17,189 bases of DNA from Gammaproteobacteria bacterium (GTDB lineage Bacteria > Pseudomonadota > Gammaproteobacteria > Pseudomonadales > DSM-25080), in NCBI GenBank assembly GCA_013372965.1, contig JABXIR010000226.1, forward strand, positions 1 through 17,189, written 5' to 3'. Below the pieces are notes generated by a model. That model was given only the letters and a program-made list of their open reading frames with translations. It was not told the DNA's origin and did no database searches. A program made the translations under genes and the position numbers. Positions 1 through 6,811 of the stretch are shown piece after piece. The stretch's first letter is position 1; every line of letters begins with the position of its first letter.

Positions 1-723
1 CACGCATTGAAAAAGGTACTTTCGGCGAAAGGTCTGAATACTGCGGTTGGTGATGAAGGCGGTTTCGCACCGAATTTACCCAGCAATGAAGCGGCGCTTG
101 AGGCAGTGGCCGAAGCAGTTGCTGCGGCTGGCTACGAACTTGGAACCGATGTAACCATCGCGCTCGACTGTGCATCTTCTGAATTCTACAAAGATGGGCA
201 GTACGTTCTAGCAGGTGAGGGTAAGTCGTACTCTGCACCTGAATTCTCGGACTTCCTTGCGGCTTGGGTCGATAAATATCCGATCTTGTCGATCGAAGAC
301 GGCATGGATGAAAGTGACTGGGAAGGTTGGGCCGATCTAACGACGAAACTCGGTCATCGCACTCAGTTGGTTGGTGACGACTTGTTTGTGACTAACACGA
401 AGATCTTGGCACGCGGTATCGCTGAAGGTATTGGTAACTCAATCCTAATTAAGTTCAACCAAATTGGCTCGTTGACTGAAACGCTAGCGGCCATTCGGAT
501 GGCGCAAGAAGCGGGTTTCACCGCCGTTATTTCACATCGCTCCGGCGAGACTGAAGATACGACCATCGCAGACTTAGCGGTTGCAACATGTGCAGGTCAG
601 ATTAAAACAGGTTCGCTCTGTCGTTCGGATCGCGTTGCTAAGTACAACCGTCTACTCCGTATCGAAGCGGAGCTTGGCTCTGAAACAGCACCGTATCGCG
701 GTAGAGCAGAGTTTAAGTCCTAA
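1..723 (+). CDS. eno: Enolase, 3' part (5' end outside window)
   Basis: Enolase converts 2-phosphoglycerate to phosphoenolpyruvate in glycolysis and, in many proteobacteria, is also part of the RNA degradosome. The reading frame is open from base 1, so the first ATG-like codon at 7 is not the start; roughly the N-terminal 45% of the usual ~430 residues lies upstream. Visible family motifs are NTAVGDEGGFAPNL, the metal ligands in ALDC, SIEDGMDESDW and VGDDLF, the catalytic lysine in LIKFNQIGSLTETL, SHRSGETEDTTIADLAV, and the C-terminal IKTGSLCRSDRVAKYN. The protein ends in YRGRAEFKS, resembling Pseudomonas-type enolases. The stop codon overlaps the ftsB start by one base (TAATG), so the two are translationally linked. 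Confidence 0.97.
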   Translation, partial: HALKKVLSAKGLNTAVGDEGGFAPNLPSNEAALEAVAEAVAAAGYELGTDVTIALDCASSEFYKDGQYVLAGEGKSYSAPEFSDFLAAWVDKYPILSIEDGMDESDWEGWADLTTKLGHRTQLVGDDLFVTNTKILARGIAEGIGNSILIKFNQIGSLTETLAAIRMAQEAGFTAVISHRSGETEDTTIADLAVATCAGQIKTGSLCRSDRVAKYNRLLRIEAELGSETAPYRGRAEFKS

Positions 724-1013
724 TGCTGTACCGACTGCTCGTTGGTTCCCTTGTTGCGATATTGCTGATGTTGCAATATCGCATTTGGTTAGGCGATGGC
801 AGTCTTCGAGATCGATCTGCGATCGAATCTCAAATCCAAGCGCTCTCGGAAGAGACCGAGGCGCTTGCTTCTCATAACTATGTACTTGCCTCAGAGGTGA
901 CAGCGATTCGCGCGGGTGGACAACCTCTCGAAGCATTTGCACGAAGCGAGCTCGGAATGATTCTTCCGGGAGAAACGCTCATCTTGATTATTGGCGATCA
1001 CGTTGAACCCTAA
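723..1013 (+). CDS. ftsB: Cell division protein FtsB
   Basis: FtsB is a small bitopic protein that binds FtsL and FtsQ in the divisome and helps activate septal peptidoglycan synthesis by FtsWI. This 96-residue protein has the expected plan: a very short cytoplasmic N-terminus, one membrane segment at about residues 3-20, then a predicted periplasmic coiled coil around residues 28-60 rich in Glu, Ser and Leu. The C-terminal part (EAFARSELGMILPGE) matches the conserved ARxxLGMxxPGE signature of the family. Position directly after eno and before ispD is the standard gammaproteobacterial arrangement. The start overlaps the eno stop by one base, and the 3' end overlaps ispD. Confidence 0.93.
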   Translation: MLYRLLVGSLVAILLMLQYRIWLGDGSLRDRSAIESQIQALSEETEALASHNYVLASEVTAIRAGGQPLEAFARSELGMILPGETLILIIGDHVEP

Positions 1014-1680
1014 ACTCTTTGCGATTATTCCCGCAGCCGGTGTTGGCTCTCGGATGGGGTTTGAAACACCCAAACAGTACGCAGTAATCGGCAAGAAAAC
1101 CGTTCTCGAACATTCCATCGATAAACTTCTCAAGGTTTCAGCTATTTCCAAAATCTTCGTGGGTGTGTCACCCGACGATGCCTTCTATCCGTCGCTTTCG
1201 GTTGATTCACGAGTTCAGTTCTATTCCGGGGGAAGCGAACGCGCGGATACCGTTCGGTTGGGATTGGAGCATCTTCCAGAGGATAGTTGGGTTTTAGTTC
1301 ATGACGCCGCTCGACCGTTTGTCGATTCGAGTGACATCGAGCGCTTAATAGCCTCATGTTTAACGAAGAACTGCCCCGGCCTTCTGGCAATTCCAGCGAC
1401 GGATACGATTAAACAGTCGAGTGATACGAACGTTAAGACGCTCGATAGAAATACAATTTGGTTCGCGCAAACCCCGCAAATGGCACCGGTTGTTCAATTG
1501 AGATTGGCATTACAGCAAGCACAATCACAGTCATTAACGGTAACCGACGAGGCGAGTGCGCTTGAGCTTCAGGGAGAAGACCCGTTACTATGCTCGGCAA
1601 ACAAATCTAACATCAAGTTGACTGATAGCCATGACTGGATGATCGGGCAACTAATTGCTAAAAAACAAGGCTTATTATAA
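991..1680 (+). CDS. ispD: 2-C-methyl-D-erythritol 4-phosphate cytidylyltransferase
   Basis: IspD transfers CMP from CTP to methylerythritol 4-phosphate in the MEP pathway of isoprenoid synthesis. Seen in the sequence: the nucleotide-binding loop IIPAAGVGSRMG with the following PKQY (residues ~12-30), VHDAARPFV, the NTIWFAQTPQ stretch and TDEASALE, all typical of the family; length (~229) is normal. The start is uncertain. No ATG is available before the conserved core; TTG at 991 and TTG at 1003 are the in-frame candidates, and both lie inside the end of ftsB. Neither has a clear ribosome-binding site, so translation is probably coupled to ftsB. The stop overlaps the ispF ATG (TAATG). Confidence 0.95.
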   Translation: MAITLNPKLFAIIPAAGVGSRMGFETPKQYAVIGKKTVLEHSIDKLLKVSAISKIFVGVSPDDAFYPSLSVDSRVQFYSGGSERADTVRLGLEHLPEDSWVLVHDAARPFVDSSDIERLIASCLTKNCPGLLAIPATDTIKQSSDTNVKTLDRNTIWFAQTPQMAPVVQLRLALQQAQSQSLTVTDEASALELQGEDPLLCSANKSNIKLTDSHDWMIGQLIAKKQGLL

Positions 1681-2159
1681 TGCTTCGTATTGGTCACGGT
1701 TACGATGTTCATCGATTTATCGATGGCAACGAGATTATGTTAGGCGGTATCGCTATTCCTCATACGAAAACTTTTGCTGCACACTCCGATGGTGATGTGG
1801 CACTTCATGCAATTACTGATGCGATACTTGGGGCGTTGGCACTGGGCGATATTGGGAAACACTTCCCTGACACAGAGGCGCAATGGGCCGGAGCTGATTC
1901 GGCTGAATTGCTAAGCGCTGTATGGGAACCACAGCAAGTAAAAGGCTGGACCCTCGTCAATGCAGACGTCACGATCGTTGCGCAAAGGCCGAAAATCGGC
2001 CCGCACGTGGATGCGATGAGGAACAAGATAGCGAAGCTACTCGGTTCACACGTCGATCAAGTGAATGTTAAAGCGACCACAACTGAGAGGTTGGGCTTTG
2101 AAGGTCGTGAAGAGGGCGTGTCGGTTCATGCGGTCGTGTTACTTGAGAAGCGTTCATGA
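1680..2159 (+). CDS. ispF: 2-C-methyl-D-erythritol 2,4-cyclodiphosphate synthase
   Basis: IspF cyclises CDP-methylerythritol 2-phosphate to methylerythritol 2,4-cyclodiphosphate, two steps after IspD in the MEP pathway. The 159-residue length is typical. The metal-binding residues are all present: Asp9 and His11 in GHGYDVHRF and His43 in HSDGDVALHAITDA. The C-terminal NVKATTTERLGFEGREEG motif that closes the active site is also intact. The start overlaps the ispD stop by one base, and the stop overlaps the truD start (ATGA), so ispD, ispF and truD form one translationally coupled run. Confidence 0.97.
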   Translation: MLRIGHGYDVHRFIDGNEIMLGGIAIPHTKTFAAHSDGDVALHAITDAILGALALGDIGKHFPDTEAQWAGADSAELLSAVWEPQQVKGWTLVNADVTIVAQRPKIGPHVDAMRNKIAKLLGSHVDQVNVKATTTERLGFEGREEGVSVHAVVLLEKRS

Positions 2160-3049
2160 ACTTCGATTTCAGATGGGCGTTTGTAAAGCAGCCTGAGGGA
2201 ACGGCGATCTTTAAGTCTCTGCCAGAGGACTTCATTGTCGATGAAGTCCCACTTGAAACCCCATCAGGTGAGGGTGAGCACTTGTGGCTAAAGGTACGCA
2301 AGCGCGGAGAAAATACCCATTGGATTGCCGACCAGTTGGCACTGAGCGCTGAGGTTGCTCCGAATGATGTCGGCGTTGCCGGGCGCAAGGATCGCCACGC
2401 CGTGACCACACAATGGTTTTCGATCTACGACCCAAAGCAACAGCTTAGTCCTGAACGACTTGTTTTTTCAGGTGAACTTTTAGAAGCGAAACGCCATGTA
2501 AAGAAACTCCGTCGAGGTATGTTGTTGGGCAATCGCTTTCAAATACGTCTACGTCATTGCTCTTTAGCCGAGGAAATTGTCGATGCGTGTCAGCGAGTCC
2601 AAGTGCAGGGCGTACCGAATTATTTTGGCATGCAACGCTTTGGGAGAGATCAGCAAAATGTCGCGCGCGCGTGGCAACTAGCTCAAAAACGGAAGCTCAA
2701 TAAGCGTGGCAATGACATCTACTTGTCGGCTGCTCGCAGTTATCTTTTTAATCACCTAGTCAGCCAAGCGATTCATGAAGGTCATTGGCGAGACGCGGAG
2801 TTAGAAATGTGGGGTCGAGGTCGCGCGTCCCAGTGGGCCATTGACGCACTGAACCCATGGAAAGATCTAGCAGATGCGCTCGAGTTTACGGGGTTAAAAC
2901 AAGATAAGCGGGCAGCACGACTTCAGCCTGAAGAATTGAGTTACCAACGTGAAGCGGACGTAGTAGACTTGAGTTTCACACTGCCTGCGGGTGGCTATGC
3001 CACCACCGTATTAAGAGAAATAACAAACTTAAAGGAAGAACGAGAGTAG
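2156..3049 (+). CDS. truD: tRNA pseudouridine(13) synthase TruD, short form
   Basis: TruD isomerises uridine 13 of certain tRNAs to pseudouridine. The N-terminal catalytic part is well conserved: SLPEDFIVDE, GEGEHLWLKVRKRGENT, and the catalytic Asp79 in VAGRKDRHAVTTQWFS, then GVPNYFGMQRFGRD and the LSAARSYLFN helix. The C-terminus (LPAGGYATTVLREI) also matches. The protein is only 297 residues against about 349 in E. coli. From recalled E. coli sequence the missing part falls in the inserted TRUD domain, between GRG (around residue 220) and the RLQPEELSY segment. There is no frameshift or internal stop, so this looks like a real compact form. It starts by a 4-base overlap with ispF and ends one base before the pcm ATG. 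Confidence 0.93.
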   Translation: MNFDFRWAFVKQPEGTAIFKSLPEDFIVDEVPLETPSGEGEHLWLKVRKRGENTHWIADQLALSAEVAPNDVGVAGRKDRHAVTTQWFSIYDPKQQLSPERLVFSGELLEAKRHVKKLRRGMLLGNRFQIRLRHCSLAEEIVDACQRVQVQGVPNYFGMQRFGRDQQNVARAWQLAQKRKLNKRGNDIYLSAARSYLFNHLVSQAIHEGHWRDAELEMWGRGRASQWAIDALNPWKDLADALEFTGLKQDKRAARLQPEELSYQREADVVDLSFTLPAGGYATTVLREITNLKEERE

Positions 3050-3050
3050 T

Positions 3051-3719
3051 ATGAGCTCGCTTCAAGGATTGGGGATGATGTCGCGGCGCACTCGCTTGCG
3101 AATGATCGACAGATTGCGCGCAGAGGGCATTTCCGACAAGCGCGTACTTGACGTTATGGCCGAAACCCCGCGCCATATTTTTTTAGATGAGGCAATGGCC
3201 CACCGCGCCTACGATGATGTCAGCTTGCCGATTGGTTATGGCCAAACGCTTTCTCAGCCTTGGGTTGTTGCTCGTATGACAGAACTGCTGCTGAGTTTGG
3301 GGCCACGTCGCCGCGTATTAGAAATCGGCACAGGGTCTGGCTATCAAACGGCGATTCTGTCACCCCTCGTTCACGAAGTCATTTCAATCGAGCGTATTCA
3401 GCCTCTTCAGAAAAAGGCTCGAGAACGCCATGCGTTAATGAATCTTAATAACATCAGCTATTTTCACAGCGATGGTGAGTTCGGCCTCGAAAGTAAAGCG
3501 CCTTACGATGCCATCATATCGACAGCGGCTCCTGAACAGGTTCCTCAGAGCTTACTTGATCAGCTGGCACCGAGCGGAGTTCTAGTGATTCCCGTTGGTG
3601 CACAAGAGCAACGTTTAAATCTATTTTCAAGACGAGCAGATGAAGAGGTCTTCGATCGTATTGTGTGTGAATCTGTGTTTTTTGTACCCCTTGTTAGTGG
3701 AGGCTTAGTTCATGCCTAA
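3051..3719 (+). CDS. pcm: Protein-L-isoaspartate O-methyltransferase
   Basis: Pcm methylates L-isoaspartyl residues that arise by ageing of Asn and Asp in proteins, starting their repair; it supports stationary-phase survival. The 222-residue protein has the family hallmarks: the GYGQTLSQPWVVARMTELL active-site loop (about residues 62-80) and the SAM-binding motif VLEIGTGSGYQTAIL (about 89-103), then DAIISTAAPEQVP and the C-terminal FVPLVSGG. The ATG at 3051 is preceded by GAGAG; a later ATG pair at 3075 is poorly spaced from any ribosome-binding site. The usual upstream partner surE is absent, and truD abuts instead. The 3' end overlaps the next gene by 8 bases. Confidence 0.95.
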   Translation: MSSLQGLGMMSRRTRLRMIDRLRAEGISDKRVLDVMAETPRHIFLDEAMAHRAYDDVSLPIGYGQTLSQPWVVARMTELLLSLGPRRRVLEIGTGSGYQTAILSPLVHEVISIERIQPLQKKARERHALMNLNNISYFHSDGEFGLESKAPYDAIISTAAPEQVPQSLLDQLAPSGVLVIPVGAQEQRLNLFSRRADEEVFDRIVCESVFFVPLVSGGLVHA

Positions 3720-4650
3720 TCCCGATAAAATCGGACCGATCGGAATTTTTCTCAGAGGTCTCGCGATGGGCGCGGCCGATGTTGTCCCTGGCGTATCCGG
3801 TGGAACTATTGCCTTTATTACTGGAATCTACGCTCGATTGTTAGCAGCTATTGCGAGCTTCAATCTTGAGTTGCTACGTGTCTTTAGAAAGGGCGGGGTA
3901 GTTGCGGCGTGGCGTCATGTAGATGGTGCATTTTTAGTATCACTTTTAGCCGGTATCATTTGCGCGCTAGTGCTATTCGCGCGATTACTTACCTCGGCAT
4001 TAGACGAGTATCCTCTGATCGTTTGGTCGTTTTTCTTCGGCTTAGTCGCGGCCAGTGTCTATCATATGGCGCGTCAGATTCCATCGTTCACGATCAATCG
4101 TATTATTCTGTTTCTTATTGGTGCGACTTTCGCCTACGCAATCTCGATCGCTAAGCCAGTGTCCGCTCCGACGGCGCACTGGTTTATTTTCGTGGCTGCT
4201 AGCATATCGATCTGTGCCACGATACTGCCGGGTATTTCAGGTAGCTTTATCTTATTGCTCGTTGGCGTTTATCCGGTAGTGCTTGAGGCAATAGGTTATG
4301 GCGACTACGAGGTCATCGCTTACTTTGCTTCGGGAGCGATCTTCGGCTTGCTGACGTTTGTCAAAGTCGTGTCTTGGATGTTTGCTAAGTATGAAGTTGA
4401 AACACTTTCGGTATTAACGGGTTTTTTACTAGGTAGCTTAAACACCTTGTGGCCTTGGAAAGTCGTTACTCAGTCGACTATCAAGCCTGATGGCTCTGTG
4501 GTGGCTCTAGCACAAGATCGCGTTCTTCCGGTAACTTGGGAAGCGGCAACGGGTTCTGAATCGATGTGGATCGTGTGTTTGGCTGCGATGGGAATAGGGG
4601 TCCTATTGGTTCTTGTGTTAGAGCTTTTCGGAAAAGAAAAAAACATATAG
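3712..4650 (+). CDS. DUF368 family polyprenyl-phosphate transporter (PopT-like)
   Basis: This 312-residue integral membrane protein belongs to the DUF368 family. Published work on DUF368 (PopT) and DedA (UptA) proteins identifies them as undecaprenyl-phosphate translocases that return the lipid carrier to the inner leaflet for peptidoglycan and other envelope polymers. Two related motifs, DVVPGVSGGT at residues 23-32 and ILPGISGSF at 171-179, mark the two halves of the fold, each followed by strongly hydrophobic segments. Several further membrane segments reach to residue ~305, and the tail is short and lysine-rich. A strong ribosome-binding site (GGAGG, 3699-3703) lies inside the end of pcm, 8 bases before the ATG. 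Family membership is clear from sequence; transport activity is inferred from the family. Confidence 0.88.
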   Translation: MPNPDKIGPIGIFLRGLAMGAADVVPGVSGGTIAFITGIYARLLAAIASFNLELLRVFRKGGVVAAWRHVDGAFLVSLLAGIICALVLFARLLTSALDEYPLIVWSFFFGLVAASVYHMARQIPSFTINRIILFLIGATFAYAISIAKPVSAPTAHWFIFVAASISICATILPGISGSFILLLVGVYPVVLEAIGYGDYEVIAYFASGAIFGLLTFVKVVSWMFAKYEVETLSVLTGFLLGSLNTLWPWKVVTQSTIKPDGSVVALAQDRVLPVTWEAATGSESMWIVCLAAMGIGVLLVLVLELFGKEKNI

Positions 4651-4702
4651 AACATTTTCGAATATAAAAAAATATTTTCATCGCTTTTTGTTATTATTTT
4701 TC

Positions 4703-4718
4703 TGTGATGCAGGTCACG
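4703..4718. promoter_or_regulatory. CRP/Vfr-like operator upstream of nlpD
   Basis: The 16-base element TGTGATGCAGGTCACG fits the CRP-type consensus TGTGA-N6-TCACA with one mismatch (last A to G). It sits in the 87-base AT-rich gap between the DUF368 gene and nlpD, with its centre only about 27 bases before the nlpD ATG. That spacing does not suit class I or II activation of a promoter lying upstream of the ATG; repression, or control of a promoter inside nlpD that drives rpoS, would fit better. The binding protein is inferred from the consensus only. Confidence 0.5.
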
Positions 4719-4737
4719 CAAATAAATTGGCTTTACA

Positions 4738-5550
4738 ATGAAAAAACTGTACACGCATCTAGTTAAAAATTGTTTAGTTATTTTTGGACTAGTCTTAGCC
4801 GCTTGTACGTCCTCCAACTATGCTCCTCCGGTGGAGGCCTTGTCGCAGCCACCAATAGACGAGATCACTACTCATCGGGTCGAGTCGGGTGAAACACTCT
4901 TCGCGCTCGCTTGGCGTTTCGGTACGACCGTTGACTTGATTGCTCAGGCAAATAATTTTTCTGACTCATCTTCATTGCGAGTTGGGCAATTGATCCAACT
5001 ACCATCGCGCCAGCAAACGCTTGCAGCGGCGATTACTCCAGCCCCAGCGTCAAACAACTCATCCAGGTCATCTCATTCATCTGCCGCAAGTCGGCCTTCA
5101 AACAATGCTGAAGCAGTGCCTCTTGAAACACCGACTGGTGATAAAAGCTCTCAACATACCAGTGATTCAAATTTTAATAACTCGGTTTGGGTGTGGCCTG
5201 CTGCCCCGAGGATCTTATCGAGATTTTCGGCAAATAATCGCCGCCGGCAGGGTGTTGATTTGGCAGGTGAATTGGGAGACTCTGTAATGGCAGCTTCTGA
5301 TGGACGAGTTGTTTATGCAGGAAGTGCCATCGCCGGATTAGGAAGACTTATAATTATTGATCACGGCAACGGTTTTCTCTCAGCGTATGCACACAATAAT
5401 AAACTCGTGGTAGCGGAAGGTGTAACGGTCAGTCGAGGCGAGAAGATTGCCGAGATGGGAAGCTCAGGTACCGACCGAGTGAAACTCCATTTCGAAATCC
5501 GGCAGCGTGGTGTTCCGATTGATCCATTAGAATTGTTACCCTCAAGCTAG
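4738..5550 (+). CDS. nlpD: Lipoprotein NlpD, LysM and degenerate LytM domain amidase activator
   Basis: NlpD activates the N-acetylmuramyl-L-alanine amidase AmiC at the division septum, and its gene commonly carries the rpoS promoter. The protein (270 residues; E. coli about 379) has a lipoprotein signal with lipobox LAAC (Cys23), a LysM peptidoglycan-binding domain at about residues 46-89 (HRVESGETLFALAWRFG to GQLIQLP), a Ser/Pro/Asn-rich linker at about 95-148, and a C-terminal M23/LytM domain at about 150-268. The zinc ligands are missing: the first His is replaced in RQGVDLAG, and the HxH motif is reduced to KLHFEIR. It is therefore an activator fold rather than an enzyme. No good ribosome-binding site precedes the ATG. 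The gene stops 102 bases before the likely rpoS start. Confidence 0.92.
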   Translation: MKKLYTHLVKNCLVIFGLVLAACTSSNYAPPVEALSQPPIDEITTHRVESGETLFALAWRFGTTVDLIAQANNFSDSSSLRVGQLIQLPSRQQTLAAAITPAPASNNSSRSSHSSAASRPSNNAEAVPLETPTGDKSSQHTSDSNFNNSVWVWPAAPRILSRFSANNRRRQGVDLAGELGDSVMAASDGRVVYAGSAIAGLGRLIIIDHGNGFLSAYAHNNKLVVAEGVTVSRGEKIAEMGSSGTDRVKLHFEIRQRGVPIDPLELLPSS

Positions 5551-5567
5551 TTTTAGCGTTCGACTGT

Positions 5568-5651
5568 GAAGCATGAAGCTTCTGTTTTCTCCGGAGGGTC
5601 TCGTACTGGCATTAATGCCAGGTGCTCAAGCACGGCGACAGGAGCTAGACC
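5568..5651 (+). promoter_or_regulatory. Palindrome-rich 5' leader of rpoS
   Basis: The 102 bases between nlpD and the likely rpoS start contain four consecutive inverted repeats: GAAGC/GCTTC around a 5-base loop (5568-5582), CTCCGGAG (5589-5596), the perfect 16-base palindrome CTGGCATTAATGCCAG (5606-5621), and GTGC-TCAA-GCAC (5622-5633). In addition GGTCT (5597-5601) is complementary to AGACC (5647-5651), which lies between the ribosome-binding site and the ATG. A folded leader could therefore bury the translation start. This parallels, but is not homologous by sequence to, the self-inhibitory rpoS leader of enterobacteria. The pairing is read directly from the sequence; regulation is inference. 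Confidence 0.45.
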
Positions 5652-5652
5652 A

Positions 5653-6639
5653 ATGACAAAAACATCAACGCAAGCAATCGAAGAATACACCGCTTACGAA
5701 GCAGCCTTCGACGCGATCCCTCTCGAGGAAATGTCGGATGCTCAGAAGATCGTAGCGGCCCGAAAGCACGCTCGATCGCAGGATTCTGTATCAGACGCTC
5801 CCCTAGACGCAACTCAGCTTTACCTCAATGAGATCGGCTTTTCTCCGCTTCTTAGTGCCGAAGAGGAGATTCATTATGCTCGCATGGCCCAGAATGGCGA
5901 GGAGGCCGGGCGCCAGCGTATGATCGAAAGTAATTTACGACTTGTTGTGAAGATCGCTCGTCGCTACATCAATCGAGGCTTGAGCCTGCTTGATTTAATC
6001 GAAGAGGGAAACCTTGGCCTTATTCGAGCGGTCGAAAAATTCGACCCCGAACGCGGTTTCCGGTTCTCGACTTATGCCACCTGGTGGATTCGTCAGACGA
6101 TTGAGCGTGCAGTCATGAACCAAACGCGCACCATTCGCCTGCCAATTCACGTTGTCAAAGAATTAAATGTATACCTTCGCGCAGCCCGAGAGCTTGCGCA
6201 AAAGCTTGACCATGAGCCAACGGCCGAGGAGATCGCGGAGCTTATGGATCGTCCGGTGAAAGACGTCAAGAAGATGCTCGGTTTGAACGAGCGTGTGACG
6301 TCGATTGATACCCCTCTCGGACCTGACAGTGATAAGTCGGTCTTAGATACAATCTCAGATCAGAATGGCTCAACCCCAGAGCGCGATCTGCAAACAGAAG
6401 ACCTTAACCAAAGCATTTCTCGTTGGCTCGATGAGCTTTCAGAGAAGCAAAGAGAAGTGTTATCTCGCCGCTTTGGCTTGCGTGGCCACGAAATGATGAC
6501 GCTCGAAGACGTGGGGCGAGAAATTGGTTTGACCCGCGAGCGAGTCCGTCAAATTCAGGTCGAAGCGCTTCGTCGTCTTCGCGATAAGATGGAAGCTCAG
6601 GGGCTATCGGCCAACGCAATCTTTGGTGCGATGGGCTAG
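5653..6639 (+). CDS. rpoS: RNA polymerase sigma factor RpoS (sigma-38)
   Basis: RpoS directs RNA polymerase to general stress and stationary-phase promoters. I place the start at the ATG at 5653 because GGAG (5641-5644) lies 8 bases upstream and this gives 328 residues, matching the ~330 of E. coli; an in-frame GTG at 5566 would add 29 residues with no resemblance to RpoS. Region 1.2 (DATQLYLNEIG), region 2 (NLRLVVKIARRYINRGLSLL, EKFDPERGFRFSTYATWWIR), region 3 (NQTRTIRLPIHVVKELNVYL) and the region 4 helix-turn-helix (TLEDVGREIGLTRERVRQIQ) are all present in order. The Lys in HVVKELNVYL (about residue 169) matches the E. coli Lys173 region recognised by the proteolysis adaptor RssB. An intrinsic terminator follows. 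Confidence 0.96.
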   Translation: MTKTSTQAIEEYTAYEAAFDAIPLEEMSDAQKIVAARKHARSQDSVSDAPLDATQLYLNEIGFSPLLSAEEEIHYARMAQNGEEAGRQRMIESNLRLVVKIARRYINRGLSLLDLIEEGNLGLIRAVEKFDPERGFRFSTYATWWIRQTIERAVMNQTRTIRLPIHVVKELNVYLRAARELAQKLDHEPTAEEIAELMDRPVKDVKKMLGLNERVTSIDTPLGPDSDKSVLDTISDQNGSTPERDLQTEDLNQSISRWLDELSEKQREVLSRRFGLRGHEMMTLEDVGREIGLTRERVRQIQVEALRRLRDKMEAQGLSANAIFGAMG

Positions 6640-6683
6640 TGCCATCGTTGGAAATTCATGTCTCCCTTAAACGACACTCTCTT

Positions 6684-6709
6684 GCCCCCTCAGCTCAGGG
6701 GGCTTTTTT
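6684..6709 (+). terminator. Intrinsic terminator of rpoS
   Basis: GCCCCCT (6684-6690) and AGGGGGC (6697-6703) form a perfect 7-bp GC-rich stem with a 6-base loop, followed by six T. It lies 44 bases after the rpoS stop and should end the nlpD-rpoS transcript. Confidence 0.9.
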
Positions 6710-6758
6710 ATGTCGCTTAGTTGTGCGCGACAGAGTAGCGCCCGTTTAGGTGGTGAAT

Positions 6759-6782
6759 AAAAAACCGACTTCGAAGAGTCGG
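6759..6782 (-). terminator. Intrinsic terminator of fdxA
   Basis: On the minus strand CCGACT and AGTCGG form a 6-bp stem around the loop CTTCGA, followed by TTTTTTATT (plus-strand A run from 6759). It lies 29 bases beyond the fdxA stop. Together with the rpoS terminator it insulates the convergent rpoS and fdxA. The rest of the 6640-6811 gap holds one weaker inverted repeat, TGTCGC (6711-6716) with GCGACA (6727-6732), and no recognisable gene. Confidence 0.8.
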
Positions 6783-6811
6783 CTTTATTTAGATTAGAAA
6801 CGATCAGTGTT

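Noticed and set aside
550..723. Cysteines in the enolase segment VATCAGQIKTGSLCRSDR seemed unusual
   Set aside because: GSLCRSDR is, from memory, shared with Pseudomonas-type enolases and the cysteines are not catalytic, so this is a lineage feature.
652..942. Minus-strand open frame across the eno-ftsB junction
   Set aside because: It overlaps two recognised genes on the other strand and has no motif of its own.
4651..4702. AT-rich run with a weak inverted repeat (GAATAT/ATATTT) after the DUF368 gene
   Set aside because: No GC stem for a terminator and no paired -35/-10 hexamers at proper spacing; only the CRP-like element downstream is supportable.
5566..5652. Longer RpoS reading frame from a GTG at 5566, adding 29 residues
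   Set aside because: The extra residues do not resemble RpoS, the GTG lacks a good ribosome-binding site, and the region is dominated by inverted repeats. The ATG at 5653 has GGAG at 8 bases and gives the normal length.
6640..6811. Possible rsmZ-like small RNA in the rpoS-fdxA gap, as in Pseudomonas
   Set aside because: The gap contains two terminators and one weak inverted repeat but not the repeated GGA-loop hairpins expected for RsmZ.
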